A stretch of DNA of 64,000 nt from Chloroflexota bacterium (GCA_029555965.1 JAKQHY010000015.1:1-64000); one strand, 5' to 3'. Counted from the stretch's first letter, positions 47,191-58,134 are shown. The notes: generated from the sequence alone by a model not told the origin. A program made the numbers and translations.

Positions 47191-47658
47191 ATGATGGCAT
47201 TGACGCGACGTTTGTATCAAGGCGAAGACGACTACTGGCGGATTCGCACCTTTCTGCGCGAGGTACTCCTGCGCAACGATCTGCGCGAGTTAAGCTGGCA
47301 CGTCGCCGAGTTCGACTATTGGCGCTGGCATCTGGTCGCCAATCTCAGCGGCGGGGACCTCGCCGATGGGGTCTTTCTGTGGGAAACGGCGGAGGGACGG
47401 CTGGCGGCGGTGCTGAATCCTATTATGGGCGGCGAAGCCATCTTGCACGTTCACCCCGACTTCCGCACACCTGCCCTTGAGGATGAAATGCTGACCGTGG
47501 CCGCCGAGCATCTGGCCGTGACGGGCGACGACGGCCGCCGGACGCTCTGGGTATCGGCCGGCGTTGCGGACGAACTGCGCCGCGCGGCCCTGACCCGGAA
47601 CGGCTTCGAGTGCCTCTCCGCGCCCGAACGGCAGGCCTATTGGCGGCGCCGCCAATAG
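47191..47658 (+). CDS. GNAT-like protein truncated at the fold point
   Basis: N-terminal GNAT half only; last three codons plus stop (CGC CAA TAG region) are antisense sequence from the opposite arm. Confidence 0.75.
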   Translation: MMALTRRLYQGEDDYWRIRTFLREVLLRNDLRELSWHVAEFDYWRWHLVANLSGGDLADGVFLWETAEGRLAAVLNPIMGGEAILHVHPDFRTPALEDEMLTVAAEHLAVTGDDGRRTLWVSAGVADELRRAALTRNGFECLSAPERQAYWRRRQ

Positions 47659-48104
47659 GCCTGCCGTTCGGGCGCGGAGAGGCACTCGAAGCCGTTCCGG
47701 GTCAGGGCCGCGCGGCGCAGTTCGTCCGCAACGCCGGCCGATACCCAGAGCGTCCGGCGGCCGTCGTCGCCCGTCACGGCCAGATGCTCGGCGGCCACGG
47801 TCAGCATTTCATCCTCAAGGGCAGGTGTGCGGAAGTCGGGGTGAACGTGCAAGATGGCTTCGCCGCCCATAATAGGATTCAGCACCGCCGCCAGCCGTCC
47901 CTCCGCCGTTTCCCACAGAAAGACCCCATCGGCGAGGTCCCCGCCGCTGAGATTGGCGACCAGATGCCAGCGCCAATAGTCGAACTCGGCGACGTGCCAG
48001 CTTAACTCGCGCAGATCGTTGCGCAGGAGTACCTCGCGCAGAAAGGTGCGAATCCGCCAGTAGTCGTCTTCGCCTTGATACAAACGTCGCGTCAATGCCA
48101 TCAT
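47637..48104 (-). CDS. Mirror copy: truncated GNAT-like protein
   Basis: Reverse complement of 47191-47658. Confidence 0.6.
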   Translation of the reverse strand: MMALTRRLYQGEDDYWRIRTFLREVLLRNDLRELSWHVAEFDYWRWHLVANLSGGDLADGVFLWETAEGRLAAVLNPIMGGEAILHVHPDFRTPALEDEMLTVAAEHLAVTGDDGRRTLWVSAGVADELRRAALTRNGFECLSAPERQAYWRRRQ

Positions 48105-48249
48105 TGATTCTCCTGAAAAAGGGGGAAGTTTCACGCAAAGACGCAAAGGCGCAAAGATTTTTAAGATCAAAGCATGGGCTTTTCAAGAGAAAAATCCGTA
48201 AAATCCGTGGCCCATTCTTTGCGTCGCAAGGGTAAGATCCGCTTGAGTG

Positions 48250-49269
48250 CTACAGTTTCTTGTCGAAAAACGTGTGCCGCCGGCCTTCCTGATAGCCCAG
48301 GCTTTCGTACAATTTGAGCGCGCCGCTTGGATTCTGGGTATCCACACCCAGGGCCGTTTCTGCCATCCCCATGGCTTTAAACATCTCGATGCTCTGCACG
48401 AGCAGCGCCCGCGCCAGCCCGCGCCGCCGCCACGGACGCCGCACAAACACGTACTGGGTGCGGCCGCGTCGGCGGTGGTAGCGTGCGTTCTGTTCTTCAT
48501 CCAGGTGATTCAGCGCCATCCCGGCGACCTGCTCCCCGTCCCAGGCCACCTTCCACAGGTGCGGCGCGAACGTGCGCGTCTCCGTCCACCGCTCAAAGTC
48601 CGCGTCGGTCGTGGGCGCGTAGCCCCAATGATCCTGGCGCGCTTCCTCTTTCGCGTCCCACACGGCGCGGTACTGCTCCGGCGCGACCGGGCGCACGTCC
48701 AGTCCGGCGGGCAGTGGCGCGTTCGGCAGCGGGGCGTCAATGGGGCGGGTCATCTCAATGTAATGGCGCACCGGCTCGTAGCCGGCCTGGGTAAACAAAG
48801 CCCACGCGCCATACTCCTTATCGGTCGTCCACACGCGGAAGCGCTTCTCCCCCGCCGGATGCTCGCGGGCCGCTTCCCGCAGGCGCGTTTCGCCGTAGCG
48901 CAACATCGCCATGCCCAGTCCCTTGCGCCGCCACGCGGGATGGACAAAGCCGAGCGGGATGTAGTACCACGCAGGGGACGCTTCCTCCCACCACACCCGG
49001 CTGAAGGCGACCGTCTCGCCATACACCTCGGCGAACAGCATATCCCGGTACGGGTCGCAGTTCTTCAGGTGCGCGAAGAGCGACGCCATATCCGCGACCG
49101 TGTTGATGTATTCCAGCCCGTCCGCGTCGTTGCAGGCATCGAGAATCGCCACCATCACCGGGTAGTCAGGCTCGCCGCGAAACCGGCGAAAGGTCAGGCC
49201 GGGGATGGGCGGGGCGTCGGGGACGGCGGGCAGGGATTGGCCCTCGGTTATCGTCTGTCGGTTCATCAT
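48250..49269 (-). CDS. Mirror copy: double-GNAT acetyltransferase
   Basis: Reverse complement of 46026-47045. Confidence 0.7.
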   Translation of the reverse strand: MMNRQTITEGQSLPAVPDAPPIPGLTFRRFRGEPDYPVMVAILDACNDADGLEYINTVADMASLFAHLKNCDPYRDMLFAEVYGETVAFSRVWWEEASPAWYYIPLGFVHPAWRRKGLGMAMLRYGETRLREAAREHPAGEKRFRVWTTDKEYGAWALFTQAGYEPVRHYIEMTRPIDAPLPNAPLPAGLDVRPVAPEQYRAVWDAKEEARQDHWGYAPTTDADFERWTETRTFAPHLWKVAWDGEQVAGMALNHLDEEQNARYHRRRGRTQYVFVRRPWRRRGLARALLVQSIEMFKAMGMAETALGVDTQNPSGALKLYESLGYQEGRRHTFFDKKL

Positions 49270-49371
49270 ACAGCTCACTTTGCAACCTTAACCAAACTGA
49301 AACTTCCCAGACCTAAAGCCATGTTACCATAGTTACAATGATTCGTTTCAGCGCGAAGTGGGGGTGGAGCG

Positions 49372-51270
49372 ATGAACAAGTCTATCGTGCTTGGCATAGG
49401 AATAGTCGTAGGAGTTCTGGGGGCAATGGTTTTTTCTCAAGGGACGCCGCCCTCCGTAGCGGCAAACGCCAATGTTCCTCTGCATTTTGAAAGCGACCCA
49501 GCCGCAGACCTGCCTCCCCGTTACGTCCTCGAGGTGAGGAAAACCGCGCCCCTCTGTGTAATGCCCGGCAGGCCATTCACCTACCAGATCCAATATCAGA
49601 ACAATCTGACCGATCAAACTTTCTACAACGTTGTGGTGACCGATACGCTGCCCGCTTATGTCAGTTATACCGGGGGTGCAGGATGGGTGTGCGCCGCGCA
49701 GGTTTGCACGTATCAGATTGCCGAAATCCCCCCGGGGGCCGGCGGCGCCGTAGATTTACCGGTATCCTTGTCCGCCACCTTTCCCTATCCCGCCCAGACA
49801 AGCCTTCGCAACGTGGTGAGAACCCGGTACAGCTTTTTTAGTCTTCTGACGACGGTGGGCGCCGGCTTTGACCTTGCGGTAGAGATGCGAAGTCATGGCG
49901 CGGGGCGGCTGGCAGCGGGAGATCTGGTCACGTATACGATCACATACAGCAATGTGGGAACTGCCCTGGCAGAAGATGTGGTTTTGACCGAGACGCTTCC
50001 AGCATACACGGTTCTGGTCAGTGCAGGGTGGCAGGCTGTGGGGGGACAGGTTTATACGCTCGCTCTGGGGGATGTGCCGGCAGGATACACTGGAAATGTG
50101 CAAGTTGTGGTGCGGCTTGCCGCCTCGTTGCCCCCGGCGCTCACCGAGATCGTCAACCAGGTTGACATTGGCGGCGCGGGGCTGGAATGTGACCTCACCC
50201 ATAATCGCGCGATTGAAAGAACCCCTATCCACTACGTCACGGGGACGCAGTTATATGTGTCCAACCTGGATTCCAACACCATTGATATTTACGATGCACA
50301 GACCTATGCCTATATGGGCAGCTTTGCGGCCGGGTATCATCCCTTTGGTATGGCGGCAGACGGCGGGTTGTTGTATGTTTTGGCGAACACTGCCCCGGAT
50401 GCAACGGCGAGCAAGTTGTTGATGGTGGATCTGTCTACGCGCCAAATTCTAACGGAAGTTGTCGTGGGCTTTGGCGCCATTCACGTCGCCGTGTTGGAGG
50501 ATCATCTTTATGTCACCAACAATAACAACGGCGACGGCATCACGATACTGGATAAACGTGGGAACATCAAAGATCGCTTCCTCCAGTTTGGTTTTTTCGG
50601 TATTGATAGCGATCCGGGCCGTAGGCGGGTATACGTCGCCAAGTTGTATATGGGCGGCGAGGGGCTGTGGACGATCACACCGACGGGTGGGGGATTTCAA
50701 TGGGAGTTTCGTTTGAAAACGAAGCCTTTGGCGCCCCACAGCCTGCTTTATCACCCTGATACGGATCGCATCTACGTTGCGTTTGGTATGGATAGCGAAT
50801 TGCACGTCTATGATCCTGATACGTTTGCGTTGCTAGGCCGGTATGCAACTGAGATCCAGGACCCGGCCATGCCCGGTCACGGTGGGCACGGCTTGGCCGC
50901 CGTGGGGATGCGTATCTACGTGTCCAATTATCTGGGGCGCTCCGTCTCGGTTCTGGACGAAAGCGGGCGTTTGTTGTCCGACCCCGGCGCAAAGGGCGAT
51001 GCTCTCTGGACGATTCGTTTACCTCTTGTTGTTTGCGCGAACGGGCCGGCCCCGCTTGTCAGCCGCGCGACAGCGGCGCTCGCTCTGCCCGCCATCCCCG
51101 TCAACGGCCATCCCAAAGGCATTGCCGCCAACGCGAGTAGGGTCTTCGTGACGTTGCCCAACGAAAATCGCATTGCCGTCATTGATCCCGCCACACTTGC
51201 CGTCGTTCACGAAATCCCCACGGTGGGACGCTACCCCCACTTTGCCCTCTTGGTAGAGGGAACGCCCTAG
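49372..51270 (+). CDS. Mirror copy: DUF11/beta-propeller protein
   Basis: Reverse complement of 44025-45923. Confidence 0.7.
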   Translation: MNKSIVLGIGIVVGVLGAMVFSQGTPPSVAANANVPLHFESDPAADLPPRYVLEVRKTAPLCVMPGRPFTYQIQYQNNLTDQTFYNVVVTDTLPAYVSYTGGAGWVCAAQVCTYQIAEIPPGAGGAVDLPVSLSATFPYPAQTSLRNVVRTRYSFFSLLTTVGAGFDLAVEMRSHGAGRLAAGDLVTYTITYSNVGTALAEDVVLTETLPAYTVLVSAGWQAVGGQVYTLALGDVPAGYTGNVQVVVRLAASLPPALTEIVNQVDIGGAGLECDLTHNRAIERTPIHYVTGTQLYVSNLDSNTIDIYDAQTYAYMGSFAAGYHPFGMAADGGLLYVLANTAPDATASKLLMVDLSTRQILTEVVVGFGAIHVAVLEDHLYVTNNNNGDGITILDKRGNIKDRFLQFGFFGIDSDPGRRRVYVAKLYMGGEGLWTITPTGGGFQWEFRLKTKPLAPHSLLYHPDTDRIYVAFGMDSELHVYDPDTFALLGRYATEIQDPAMPGHGGHGLAAVGMRIYVSNYLGRSVSVLDESGRLLSDPGAKGDALWTIRLPLVVCANGPAPLVSRATAALALPAIPVNGHPKGIAANASRVFVTLPNENRIAVIDPATLAVVHEIPTVGRYPHFALLVEGTP

Positions 51271-51405
51271 CTATCAGCACAGGACTTACGAAAACCAGTG
51301 AAAATTTACCGCAGAGTGCGCAGAGATCGCAGAGATTTTTATGGGGTCTCAGCGGCCTCAGCGTGCTCTGCGGTGCGAAAGAGCTATCTGAAAGCTCCCG
51401 ACTCC

Positions 51406-53274
51406 CTACGGTGCAATATCAAGGGTCAAGTCCAAATCGCCCTTGAGGGATTGCGTGAAGACCAGTTGCCCTTCTGCGCGGTCGTCCACGGGCAGGGAAC
51501 TGTGCAATACGCGGGCAGCGGGAGGAATGGCTACTGTGATTTGCACCGGAATTTCACCCTGACCGCCCTGTTTTTGGATGTAGAGATGATAGCGTATCCC
51601 GTTCTCGGTCGGCTCGATGATTTTCGCGGGCAGGGCGTAGGCAAAGCGCGTCTCGGCGCTTTGCCCGGGGGGAAGCACAAAGAAGGTGCCGAAGACGCTT
51701 TTCCCGGCCTCGTCCGGCAGCAGGTCCGGCTCGCCGGAGCGCCCTTTGCCGGTGACTAACATCCGCCCAGGCACGGGGTTGGGCGTGGCGCTGATCAGTC
51801 GGCTGCCCGCCGGGACAAAGATGCGCGCGTAATCCCAATAGCAGTGCTGCATCAGTTGCTCGTAGGTGAGGCTGTCCGCCTTCTGGAAATGGTAGCAATA
51901 AGCGTCGCTCTGCGGGCCGCGATGTTGGTAGCGCAGGGTCAACGTCGCCTGCGGCTGAGCGAGGTCGCGCAGGTCTACGCTGTACGCCAGGCTTTCGGCG
52001 ATGTAAGGATTCACTTTGTTGTAGCCCAGGTTGGCGTCCACGGCCATCACAAAATCGCCCGCGCCACGGTAGAGCGCGCCATCCCAGCGCGCTTGCTGTA
52101 ACAGCGCCGCCGCCTCTGCATCCTCAAAGGCCACTGCAAACAGGTGACGTTCCTCAAACGCGGTGATGACGGCCAGGCCCAACCGGGCGAAGTCAACGCT
52201 CTCCGGCTGTTCCTGGAGCTTTTGGACGGCGGCGTTGAGTACATCCTCAAGAAATGCTTTGTGCAGGTGTTCCCAGCTTGCTAACGGATCGGGTTCCAGG
52301 AGCGTGTCGCGGGATTGGCGCAGGGCCGGGAGGATGTTTTCGGCGGTGAGCGGTTCGGGATAGCTGTCCACGTTAAGCGGTTGAAGCACCTCCATCCACT
52401 GCCGGAACCCCTCTTGATCCAGCGCCAGCACGCCATCAATGGGCGTCGCGTAGCGATGCTGATAAAACGCCACCGCCACCCGCGCCGAGGTGGGGAAATC
52501 GGGACTCCAGTTGCTGTCGTGAAAGACCCACAGGTCCAGCCCCATAATCTCGCGCAGTGGGTCGGGCGGGTCGGGATAGGGGCGCTTGAAGTCCGTCACC
52601 TCGGCGCTGTTCTCGAAATAGAGCTGCTCGATGCGTCCCTCGCGCAGGGTGATGCGGGCCACGCCGGTGAGGAAGCCCCCCGCCGGGCGCAGCTCGTCCT
52701 CGTTGTGAACCAGCAACAGGTAGGTGCGCGTTTGGGCCGCGCCCAACAGCCGGGGCAGCAGCAACGCGCCCTGCACCCCCTGTTCCACGCGCGGCAGGAG
52801 CGCGTCCAGTTCCTTCAGCCAACCGGCCAGGCGCGGGGAGAGGCGCGTTACGTCCAGCGTGGCGCGCGCCTGCCGCACCCGCGCCAGCGCGTCCGCCGTA
52901 TACGCCAGTTGGGGCTGCGCCTCGTCCAGCAGCGCCAGCGTCGTTTCCAGGGTGTAGCCGGCGCCCTGGCGTTGTGGGGAGAGCAGGGGGGATAACGACT
53001 GTGACAGCAGCGCGCCGCTCTCGCTCAGATCGAGAGCCATCTCCAGCAGGGTGGGGAAGGCGGCCAGGTCATGCCCGTAGCGCGGTAGCCAGCGGACATA
53101 GGGCGCCAGTTCCAGGGCCAGCGCGAACTCCCTCTGAAAGCCGCGCAAGTCGGCGTAGGTCATGCGGAACAACTCGTCTGGGGGCCAGGGGGCCGTTGCC
53201 TGGGGATCGCGCAGTAACCCCCGCAGCGCCGTGAGGTCGCTTTGCAGCACGTTCCACCAGGCGCGCGCGCGCAA
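51406..53274 (-). CDS. Mirror copy: DUF4012 protein
   Basis: Reverse complement of 42021-43889. Confidence 0.7.
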   Translation of the reverse strand: MRARAWWNVLQSDLTALRGLLRDPQATAPWPPDELFRMTYADLRGFQREFALALELAPYVRWLPRYGHDLAAFPTLLEMALDLSESGALLSQSLSPLLSPQRQGAGYTLETTLALLDEAQPQLAYTADALARVRQARATLDVTRLSPRLAGWLKELDALLPRVEQGVQGALLLPRLLGAAQTRTYLLLVHNEDELRPAGGFLTGVARITLREGRIEQLYFENSAEVTDFKRPYPDPPDPLREIMGLDLWVFHDSNWSPDFPTSARVAVAFYQHRYATPIDGVLALDQEGFRQWMEVLQPLNVDSYPEPLTAENILPALRQSRDTLLEPDPLASWEHLHKAFLEDVLNAAVQKLQEQPESVDFARLGLAVITAFEERHLFAVAFEDAEAAALLQQARWDGALYRGAGDFVMAVDANLGYNKVNPYIAESLAYSVDLRDLAQPQATLTLRYQHRGPQSDAYCYHFQKADSLTYEQLMQHCYWDYARIFVPAGSRLISATPNPVPGRMLVTGKGRSGEPDLLPDEAGKSVFGTFFVLPPGQSAETRFAYALPAKIIEPTENGIRYHLYIQKQGGQGEIPVQITVAIPPAARVLHSSLPVDDRAEGQLVFTQSLKGDLDLTLDIAP

Positions 53275-53339
53275 TACCGTGGCGTCCTCGCCGATGAGCA
53301 GCAGTAGCAGATCGCAGAGGAGGAACCAGCGTCAGAAAG

Positions 53340-53436
53340 AACGTTGGAACGTTGGAACGTTGGAACGTTGGGACGTTGGGACGTTGGAACGTTGGGGCGT
53401 TGGGACGTTGGAATGTTGAGACGTTGGAACGTTGGG
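53340..53436. repeat. Mirror copy: octamer array
   Basis: Reverse complement of 41859-41955. Confidence 0.9.
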
Positions 53437-53444
53437 CGGTTGGT

Positions 53445-53930
53445 TCATGGGGTTGTGGCCTTTAACGCCTCAAGGGCTTGGGCGGCGGCGGCGTTGTTGG
53501 GCTGCACCGCCAGGACGCGCGTGTAGGTCGCTGTCGCCAGCTCCGTTTGCCCGGCGTCGCGGAAGGCGTCGCCGAGGCGCACCAGCAGCGCCACGTCGCG
53601 CGGGGCCAGGGCGCAGGCCCGCGACAGCGCGCGCGCCGCCGAGTTTGCATCGCCCCACATCCGATAGATCTCGGCCAAGCCAGCGTAGGCGCGCGCGTTG
53701 AGGGGATCCCAACGCAGCGCGGTCTGGAAGGCTTGCCCGGCCTGGAGCGCCTGCGCATACTGCGCCTCAGACGAGGCCCCGGCATCGCGCTGTATCTGGT
53801 TCATGCGGCGCGTCCCGTCGGCCACATACCAGCGGGCGAGCACCAACGGATGCAGCGGCCAGATCGCCATCAGAAAGATGCCGCCCAGAATCAGACTATG
53901 TGCCAACCACTGCAATCTCACAGGTTTCAT
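53445..53930 (-). CDS. Mirror copy: TPR protein
   Basis: Reverse complement of 41365-41850. Confidence 0.7.
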   Translation of the reverse strand: MKPVRLQWLAHSLILGGIFLMAIWPLHPLVLARWYVADGTRRMNQIQRDAGASSEAQYAQALQAGQAFQTALRWDPLNARAYAGLAEIYRMWGDANSAARALSRACALAPRDVALLVRLGDAFRDAGQTELATATYTRVLAVQPNNAAAAQALEALKATTP

Positions 53931-54260
53931 CTAAGGGTATGACTCCACTGAAACAATTAAAGATCTCACGCAAAGGCGCAAAGACGCTAAGGAAAATGGA
54001 TGTCAGCCTTCATAGTCTTCATTGAAGAGCGTGATTTATGTTATAGAATTTAGCCTGATCTTAAAAATCTTTCGACCTGTGCAATAGGGGAGAATTTGGT
54101 CAGCAGATTGAGCAGATTAAGAACGGAAAATCTGCTTAATCCGCTTAATCTGCTGACGAAAAATAGGTTAGTCAGAAGGGCTATTGCACAGGTTGAAATC
54201 TTTGCGCCTTTGCGCCTTTGCGTGAAACTCCTCCCCTTTTTTCGGGAGAGTCAGGGATTC

Positions 54261-55544
54261 TCAAGGAATCCGCACGACTTGTCCGGCCTCAAGGCCGGCG
54301 ATGACTTCGGTTTCGATGCCGTTGGAGATGCCGGTCTGGATTTCCACCGGCTGCAACGCGCCGTTGTCCTTCCACAGTTCCACGTACTCCCGCCCGCCGC
54401 TGACCAGGATCGCTTGCGTGGGGATGACCAGGACATTTTCCCTGGCGCGCACCACAAAGCGGATGTCGGCGCCCATGCTCATGGTGGCGGGAATGGTCTG
54501 GTCGTCGTCAAACACAAGGGTGACTGCGTAGGCCCACTTCCCCTGCCAGAGCACGGCCTGGCTGGCAATTTGCAGGACGGAGCCGTGGTAGGTCTGATCC
54601 AGGAAGGCGTCCAGCACCAGCGACACGCGCTGGCCGACCGCTACCCGGTGGATGTCTTGCTCGAAGACTGTGGCAATGGCCCAAAGCTGCGACGGATCGG
54701 CCAGAACGCCGATGGGTTCATAGGCTGACACATTGTCGCCGGGCCTCTTTTCGATGGAGAGGATCACTCCGGAGAAGGGCGCCGTCAGTAATGTGCTGCT
54801 CATCTGACCCTCGGCCATGAGATACAATTCTTGCGCCTGTCTCACCTGCTCGGCGGCGATGGCTTCATTGGCGGCATAGGAATCCGCGCGGGCCAGTTCT
54901 AAGCGCACCCGTGCGGCGCGGAGTTGTTCCAGCGCGACGTTGTTGGCGGCTTCGGCGCGCAGGCGGGCGTGGTACCAGGATGTTTCGCACAGCATTTTTT
55001 CAAGGTCGTTTTTTGCCGTCGTCACGCAGGGCGCCATGGCTTTTTCGGCATATTCCACCGTTAGTTTATTGCTTAACACGGTCTGATCGTATTGCGCTTG
55101 CACGACGGCGAGGTTGGCCTGCGCCTCTTTGATGTCTGCTTGCTGCGCAGTCTGGCCTTCGGTCTGAATTCTTGCGAGATTTAGCTCTGCCAGGTTGAGG
55201 GCATGTTGCCGGGCGACTAAGGCTTGTTGGTTGGCCGGCGCATTGAGTTCGGCCAGCAGGGCGCCCGCCTCAACCTGATCGCCAGGGGCGATGTGAACCG
55301 CCTTTAGCGCGCCGTCCAAGGGGAAGGTCAGGCGTGTCTCTTGCTGCGACTTCACCTGTCCGCGCGTTTCGATGACATCCACCACGGCGCCGTATGCTAC
55401 CGTATAGGTTGTGACTGCCGGAACGGCGGTTGCAACGAACGTCGGCGGTGTGAAGGTGGGGGCAAAATCCCCCGCCGGCTGCTGGCAGCCGACCAAGACC
55501 AGAACAAAAAGTCCCACAATAATGGATAGGTAACGTGTTTTCAA
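54261..55544 (-). CDS. Mirror copy: HlyD-like adaptor
   Basis: Reverse complement of 39751-41034. Confidence 0.7.
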   Translation of the reverse strand: MKTRYLSIIVGLFVLVLVGCQQPAGDFAPTFTPPTFVATAVPAVTTYTVAYGAVVDVIETRGQVKSQQETRLTFPLDGALKAVHIAPGDQVEAGALLAELNAPANQQALVARQHALNLAELNLARIQTEGQTAQQADIKEAQANLAVVQAQYDQTVLSNKLTVEYAEKAMAPCVTTAKNDLEKMLCETSWYHARLRAEAANNVALEQLRAARVRLELARADSYAANEAIAAEQVRQAQELYLMAEGQMSSTLLTAPFSGVILSIEKRPGDNVSAYEPIGVLADPSQLWAIATVFEQDIHRVAVGQRVSLVLDAFLDQTYHGSVLQIASQAVLWQGKWAYAVTLVFDDDQTIPATMSMGADIRFVVRARENVLVIPTQAILVSGGREYVELWKDNGALQPVEIQTGISNGIETEVIAGLEAGQVVRIP

Positions 55545-55556
55545 GGCTTCTCCTAT

Positions 55557-55666
55557 GCGTTGGAACGTTGGAACGTTGAGACGTTGGAACGTTGGAACGT
55601 TGGAACGTTGGAACGTCGGGACGTTGGAACGTTGGAACGTTTAAACGTTGGAACGTTTTGACGTTT
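55557..55666. repeat. Mirror copy: octamer array
   Basis: Reverse complement of 39629-39738. Confidence 0.9.
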
Positions 55667-57272
55667 TCTTCCTTTGGAACCAGCGGGCGAGGCCCTTGCG
55701 TTCACCGTCCAACCCGTCTGTGTGATAATAATAGTAGTAGTAATAGCCGCCGGAGCGCGCCGTGACGCGGTTGAGGACCACGCCCAGGATCGTGCCCCCC
55801 ACGCCGGCGAGTCGTTCGGCGGCCTGCACCGCCGCCGGGATGCGGGTCTTGCCGCAGTCCATCACCAGCACCACCCCATCCACCAGGGTGGAGAGCACTG
55901 CCGCGTCGGAGACGGCCAGCACGGGGGGGCTATCGAGGATGACTACGTCTGCCTGCTCTTGCAGCTCGGCGATGAGGCGCTTGAAGGTCTGCGAGGCCAG
56001 GAGTTCCGTCGAATCCGGCACGCGCGAACCAACGGGGACGACGCGCAGGCGCTCCACGTTCGTAGCTTGCAGCGCGCGCGGGCGCTCCTCCACAGAGAGC
56101 AGCGACTCGGTCAGCCCGGGGGCTATGGGCAGGTTGAAGGTCTTGTGCATGGTGGGGTGGCGCAGGTCGGCGTCCACCAGGATCACCGATTTCCCGCCCT
56201 GGGCGATGGCCGCGGCGAGATTGGCCGCCGTGAAGGATTTGCCGTCGGTGGGCTGCGGGCTGGTCACCAGGAGCGTGCGCGGCGGCTCATCCAGGTTGGT
56301 GAACTGGATGCTGGTGCGCAGGCTGCGGAACGCTTCCGCGATGGGCTGCAAGGGGTGCTCGGTGACCACAATCCCCGTCTGCGCGGTGTTCCGCTTTGCC
56401 ATGCGCGGCAGCACGCCCAAGACCGCCAGCGGCAGCACTTGTTTGATGTCTTCCGGCGTGCGCACGGTATCGTCAAGATATTCGATCAGGAAGGCCACGC
56501 CGACGCCGATCATCAGGCCAGTGGCGGCGGCGAGCGCGGTGTTGCGCAATGTCTGCGGGCCAATCGGCTTGACCGGCAGCTCGGCGGGGGCGAAGACGGA
56601 GATGCGGGTGGTGTAGCGCGCCATTGCCAGCCGGAACTCCTGCGCGCTTTGCAGCAAAATGGTCAGGCGCGTCTGTTGGTTGGCGCGGCGCGTTTCCAGT
56701 TGCGCCAGATCCAGCCGGGCGAATTCGGGCAGGTCATTGGGATCGCCGAGGGCGGCAATCGCCTTTTGCGTCTCCTCAAGGGAGGTCTCCAGCCCGGCCA
56801 CCTGCGTTTCCAGCGCCGTGAGCTGCGCCTGATAGCGCGCTTCCTGCTGGCCGGTCTCCTGTTCGATGAACACCTGCGCGACCGTTTCCACCAGCGCCTT
56901 GAGCAGCGCCGGGTCGTGGCCCTGGGCGGCGATGTCAATGAGCTGCGTGTCCACCATCTGCGAGACGGTGAGCATCTCCTTGAGGTCGTCCACGTCCATC
57001 GCCAGGCCCAGGCGCGACCGCACCGCTTGCAGGATGACGGGCGCCTGAATTTGCACCACGTAGGTGCTGGCGATGGCTTCGCTGGTCTGAATTTGGCGCG
57101 AGGGGTCGTCGCGGGGATCGCCGCCGCGGTCAATCGTGAGCGTCGTGGTTGCCTTATAGATCGGCAGCGAGATGCTGCTGACGTAGTAGGCGGCCCCGGC
57201 GCCCAGAACCGTCGTCAAGAGAATCAACCACCACCATTTTAAGACGATGCTAAGGTATTGTCGTAGTTCCAT
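55641..57272 (-). CDS. Mirror copy: Wzz/BY-kinase
   Basis: Reverse complement of 38023-39654. Confidence 0.7.
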   Translation of the reverse strand: MELRQYLSIVLKWWWLILLTTVLGAGAAYYVSSISLPIYKATTTLTIDRGGDPRDDPSRQIQTSEAIASTYVVQIQAPVILQAVRSRLGLAMDVDDLKEMLTVSQMVDTQLIDIAAQGHDPALLKALVETVAQVFIEQETGQQEARYQAQLTALETQVAGLETSLEETQKAIAALGDPNDLPEFARLDLAQLETRRANQQTRLTILLQSAQEFRLAMARYTTRISVFAPAELPVKPIGPQTLRNTALAAATGLMIGVGVAFLIEYLDDTVRTPEDIKQVLPLAVLGVLPRMAKRNTAQTGIVVTEHPLQPIAEAFRSLRTSIQFTNLDEPPRTLLVTSPQPTDGKSFTAANLAAAIAQGGKSVILVDADLRHPTMHKTFNLPIAPGLTESLLSVEERPRALQATNVERLRVVPVGSRVPDSTELLASQTFKRLIAELQEQADVVILDSPPVLAVSDAAVLSTLVDGVVLVMDCGKTRIPAAVQAAERLAGVGGTILGVVLNRVTARSGGYYYYYYYHTDGLDGERKGLARWFQRKKTSKRSNV

Positions 57273-57474
57273 AATATTGTTTGAACGTTTGAACGTTGGA
57301 ACGTTGGAACGTTTTTAGATCCCCCAGATTTGTATGATTTTTGCTTGACAAGTTTTTTTCGCGTCTGTTTTACCCATTATACCATTTACTCTTTTTCTAT
57401 CAGCAGATTCAGCAGATTCAGCAGATTAAGAGGGAAATTTGCTGATAAATTTTCTCCGCTGAGGGCGTGGTGGG

Positions 57475-58134
57475 TCAGGGCGCGATGCCATAGACGCTCC
57501 AATAAAATATCATCTTGATGATCTCCGAAAAAACGGCCGTCACGCCTTCTTCGCTTTGCCACCAATGCTGCGGTTCGTACTCCGCGTCGGGCGCGGCGCT
57601 GGTGGTGATGGACACATCGGGCAGTAGCTCGCGAAAGGTGTGATTTGCGCGCCGGGTGTGAAAGGGATCGGTCACAACAAGCAGCGATTGCCAGTGGCGT
57701 TCCTGCACCAAATCTCGTACCGCAACCGCTTCGTCATACGTGCTGGTCACTTGTTTTTGGGTAATCACCATCGCATGACTGGGCAATCCCAAGTCTTGCG
57801 CCGCTTCCGTATCCAAGGGCGCGGAGGAGCAGGCAAGTTGCGTATTGTGATACGTCGCATCCGTAAATACAACCACGGGCGCATAGCCTTGCTTAAAAAG
57901 TGACACCGCGTGCCGGATGCGGCTGGGCGCAGAAGCCAAAACGACAATGGCATCCGCAGAGACGGGGGCTTCATCTAGGATGAGGAAATGGTCTATTCGA
58001 AGTGTAAAGGTGATGCCGACAGCCACAATCAAGCCTAATAAAGCCGCAAGAATAAAGCAACTTCGGCGCTGAACGTGAAGCACGAAAACAAGCTTGCCCG
58101 TTTCGCGTTTGCGGCACAGGTGTATTGTATTCAA
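57475..58134 (-). CDS. Mirror copy: YdcF-family protein
   Basis: Reverse complement of 37161-37820. Confidence 0.7.
   Translation of the reverse strand: MNTIHLCRKRETGKLVFVLHVQRRSCFILAALLGLIVAVGITFTLRIDHFLILDEAPVSADAIVVLASAPSRIRHAVSLFKQGYAPVVVFTDATYHNTQLACSSAPLDTEAAQDLGLPSHAMVITQKQVTSTYDEAVAVRDLVQERHWQSLLVVTDPFHTRRANHTFRELLPDVSITTSAAPDAEYEPQHWWQSEEGVTAVFSEIIKMIFYWSVYGIAP

Larger units (their letters stand above)
31295..47647 (+). repeat. Left arm of perfect inverted duplication
   Basis: Reverse complement equals 47648-64000; checked directly at junction and at 31295-31390 vs 63905-64000, and all ORF translations mirror exactly. Confidence 0.97.

Noticed and set aside
55674-57242. 522-aa ORF (and mirror 38053-39621)
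   Set aside because: Shadow ORF antisense to the Wzz/BY-kinase; Q/R/H-rich, no domain signal
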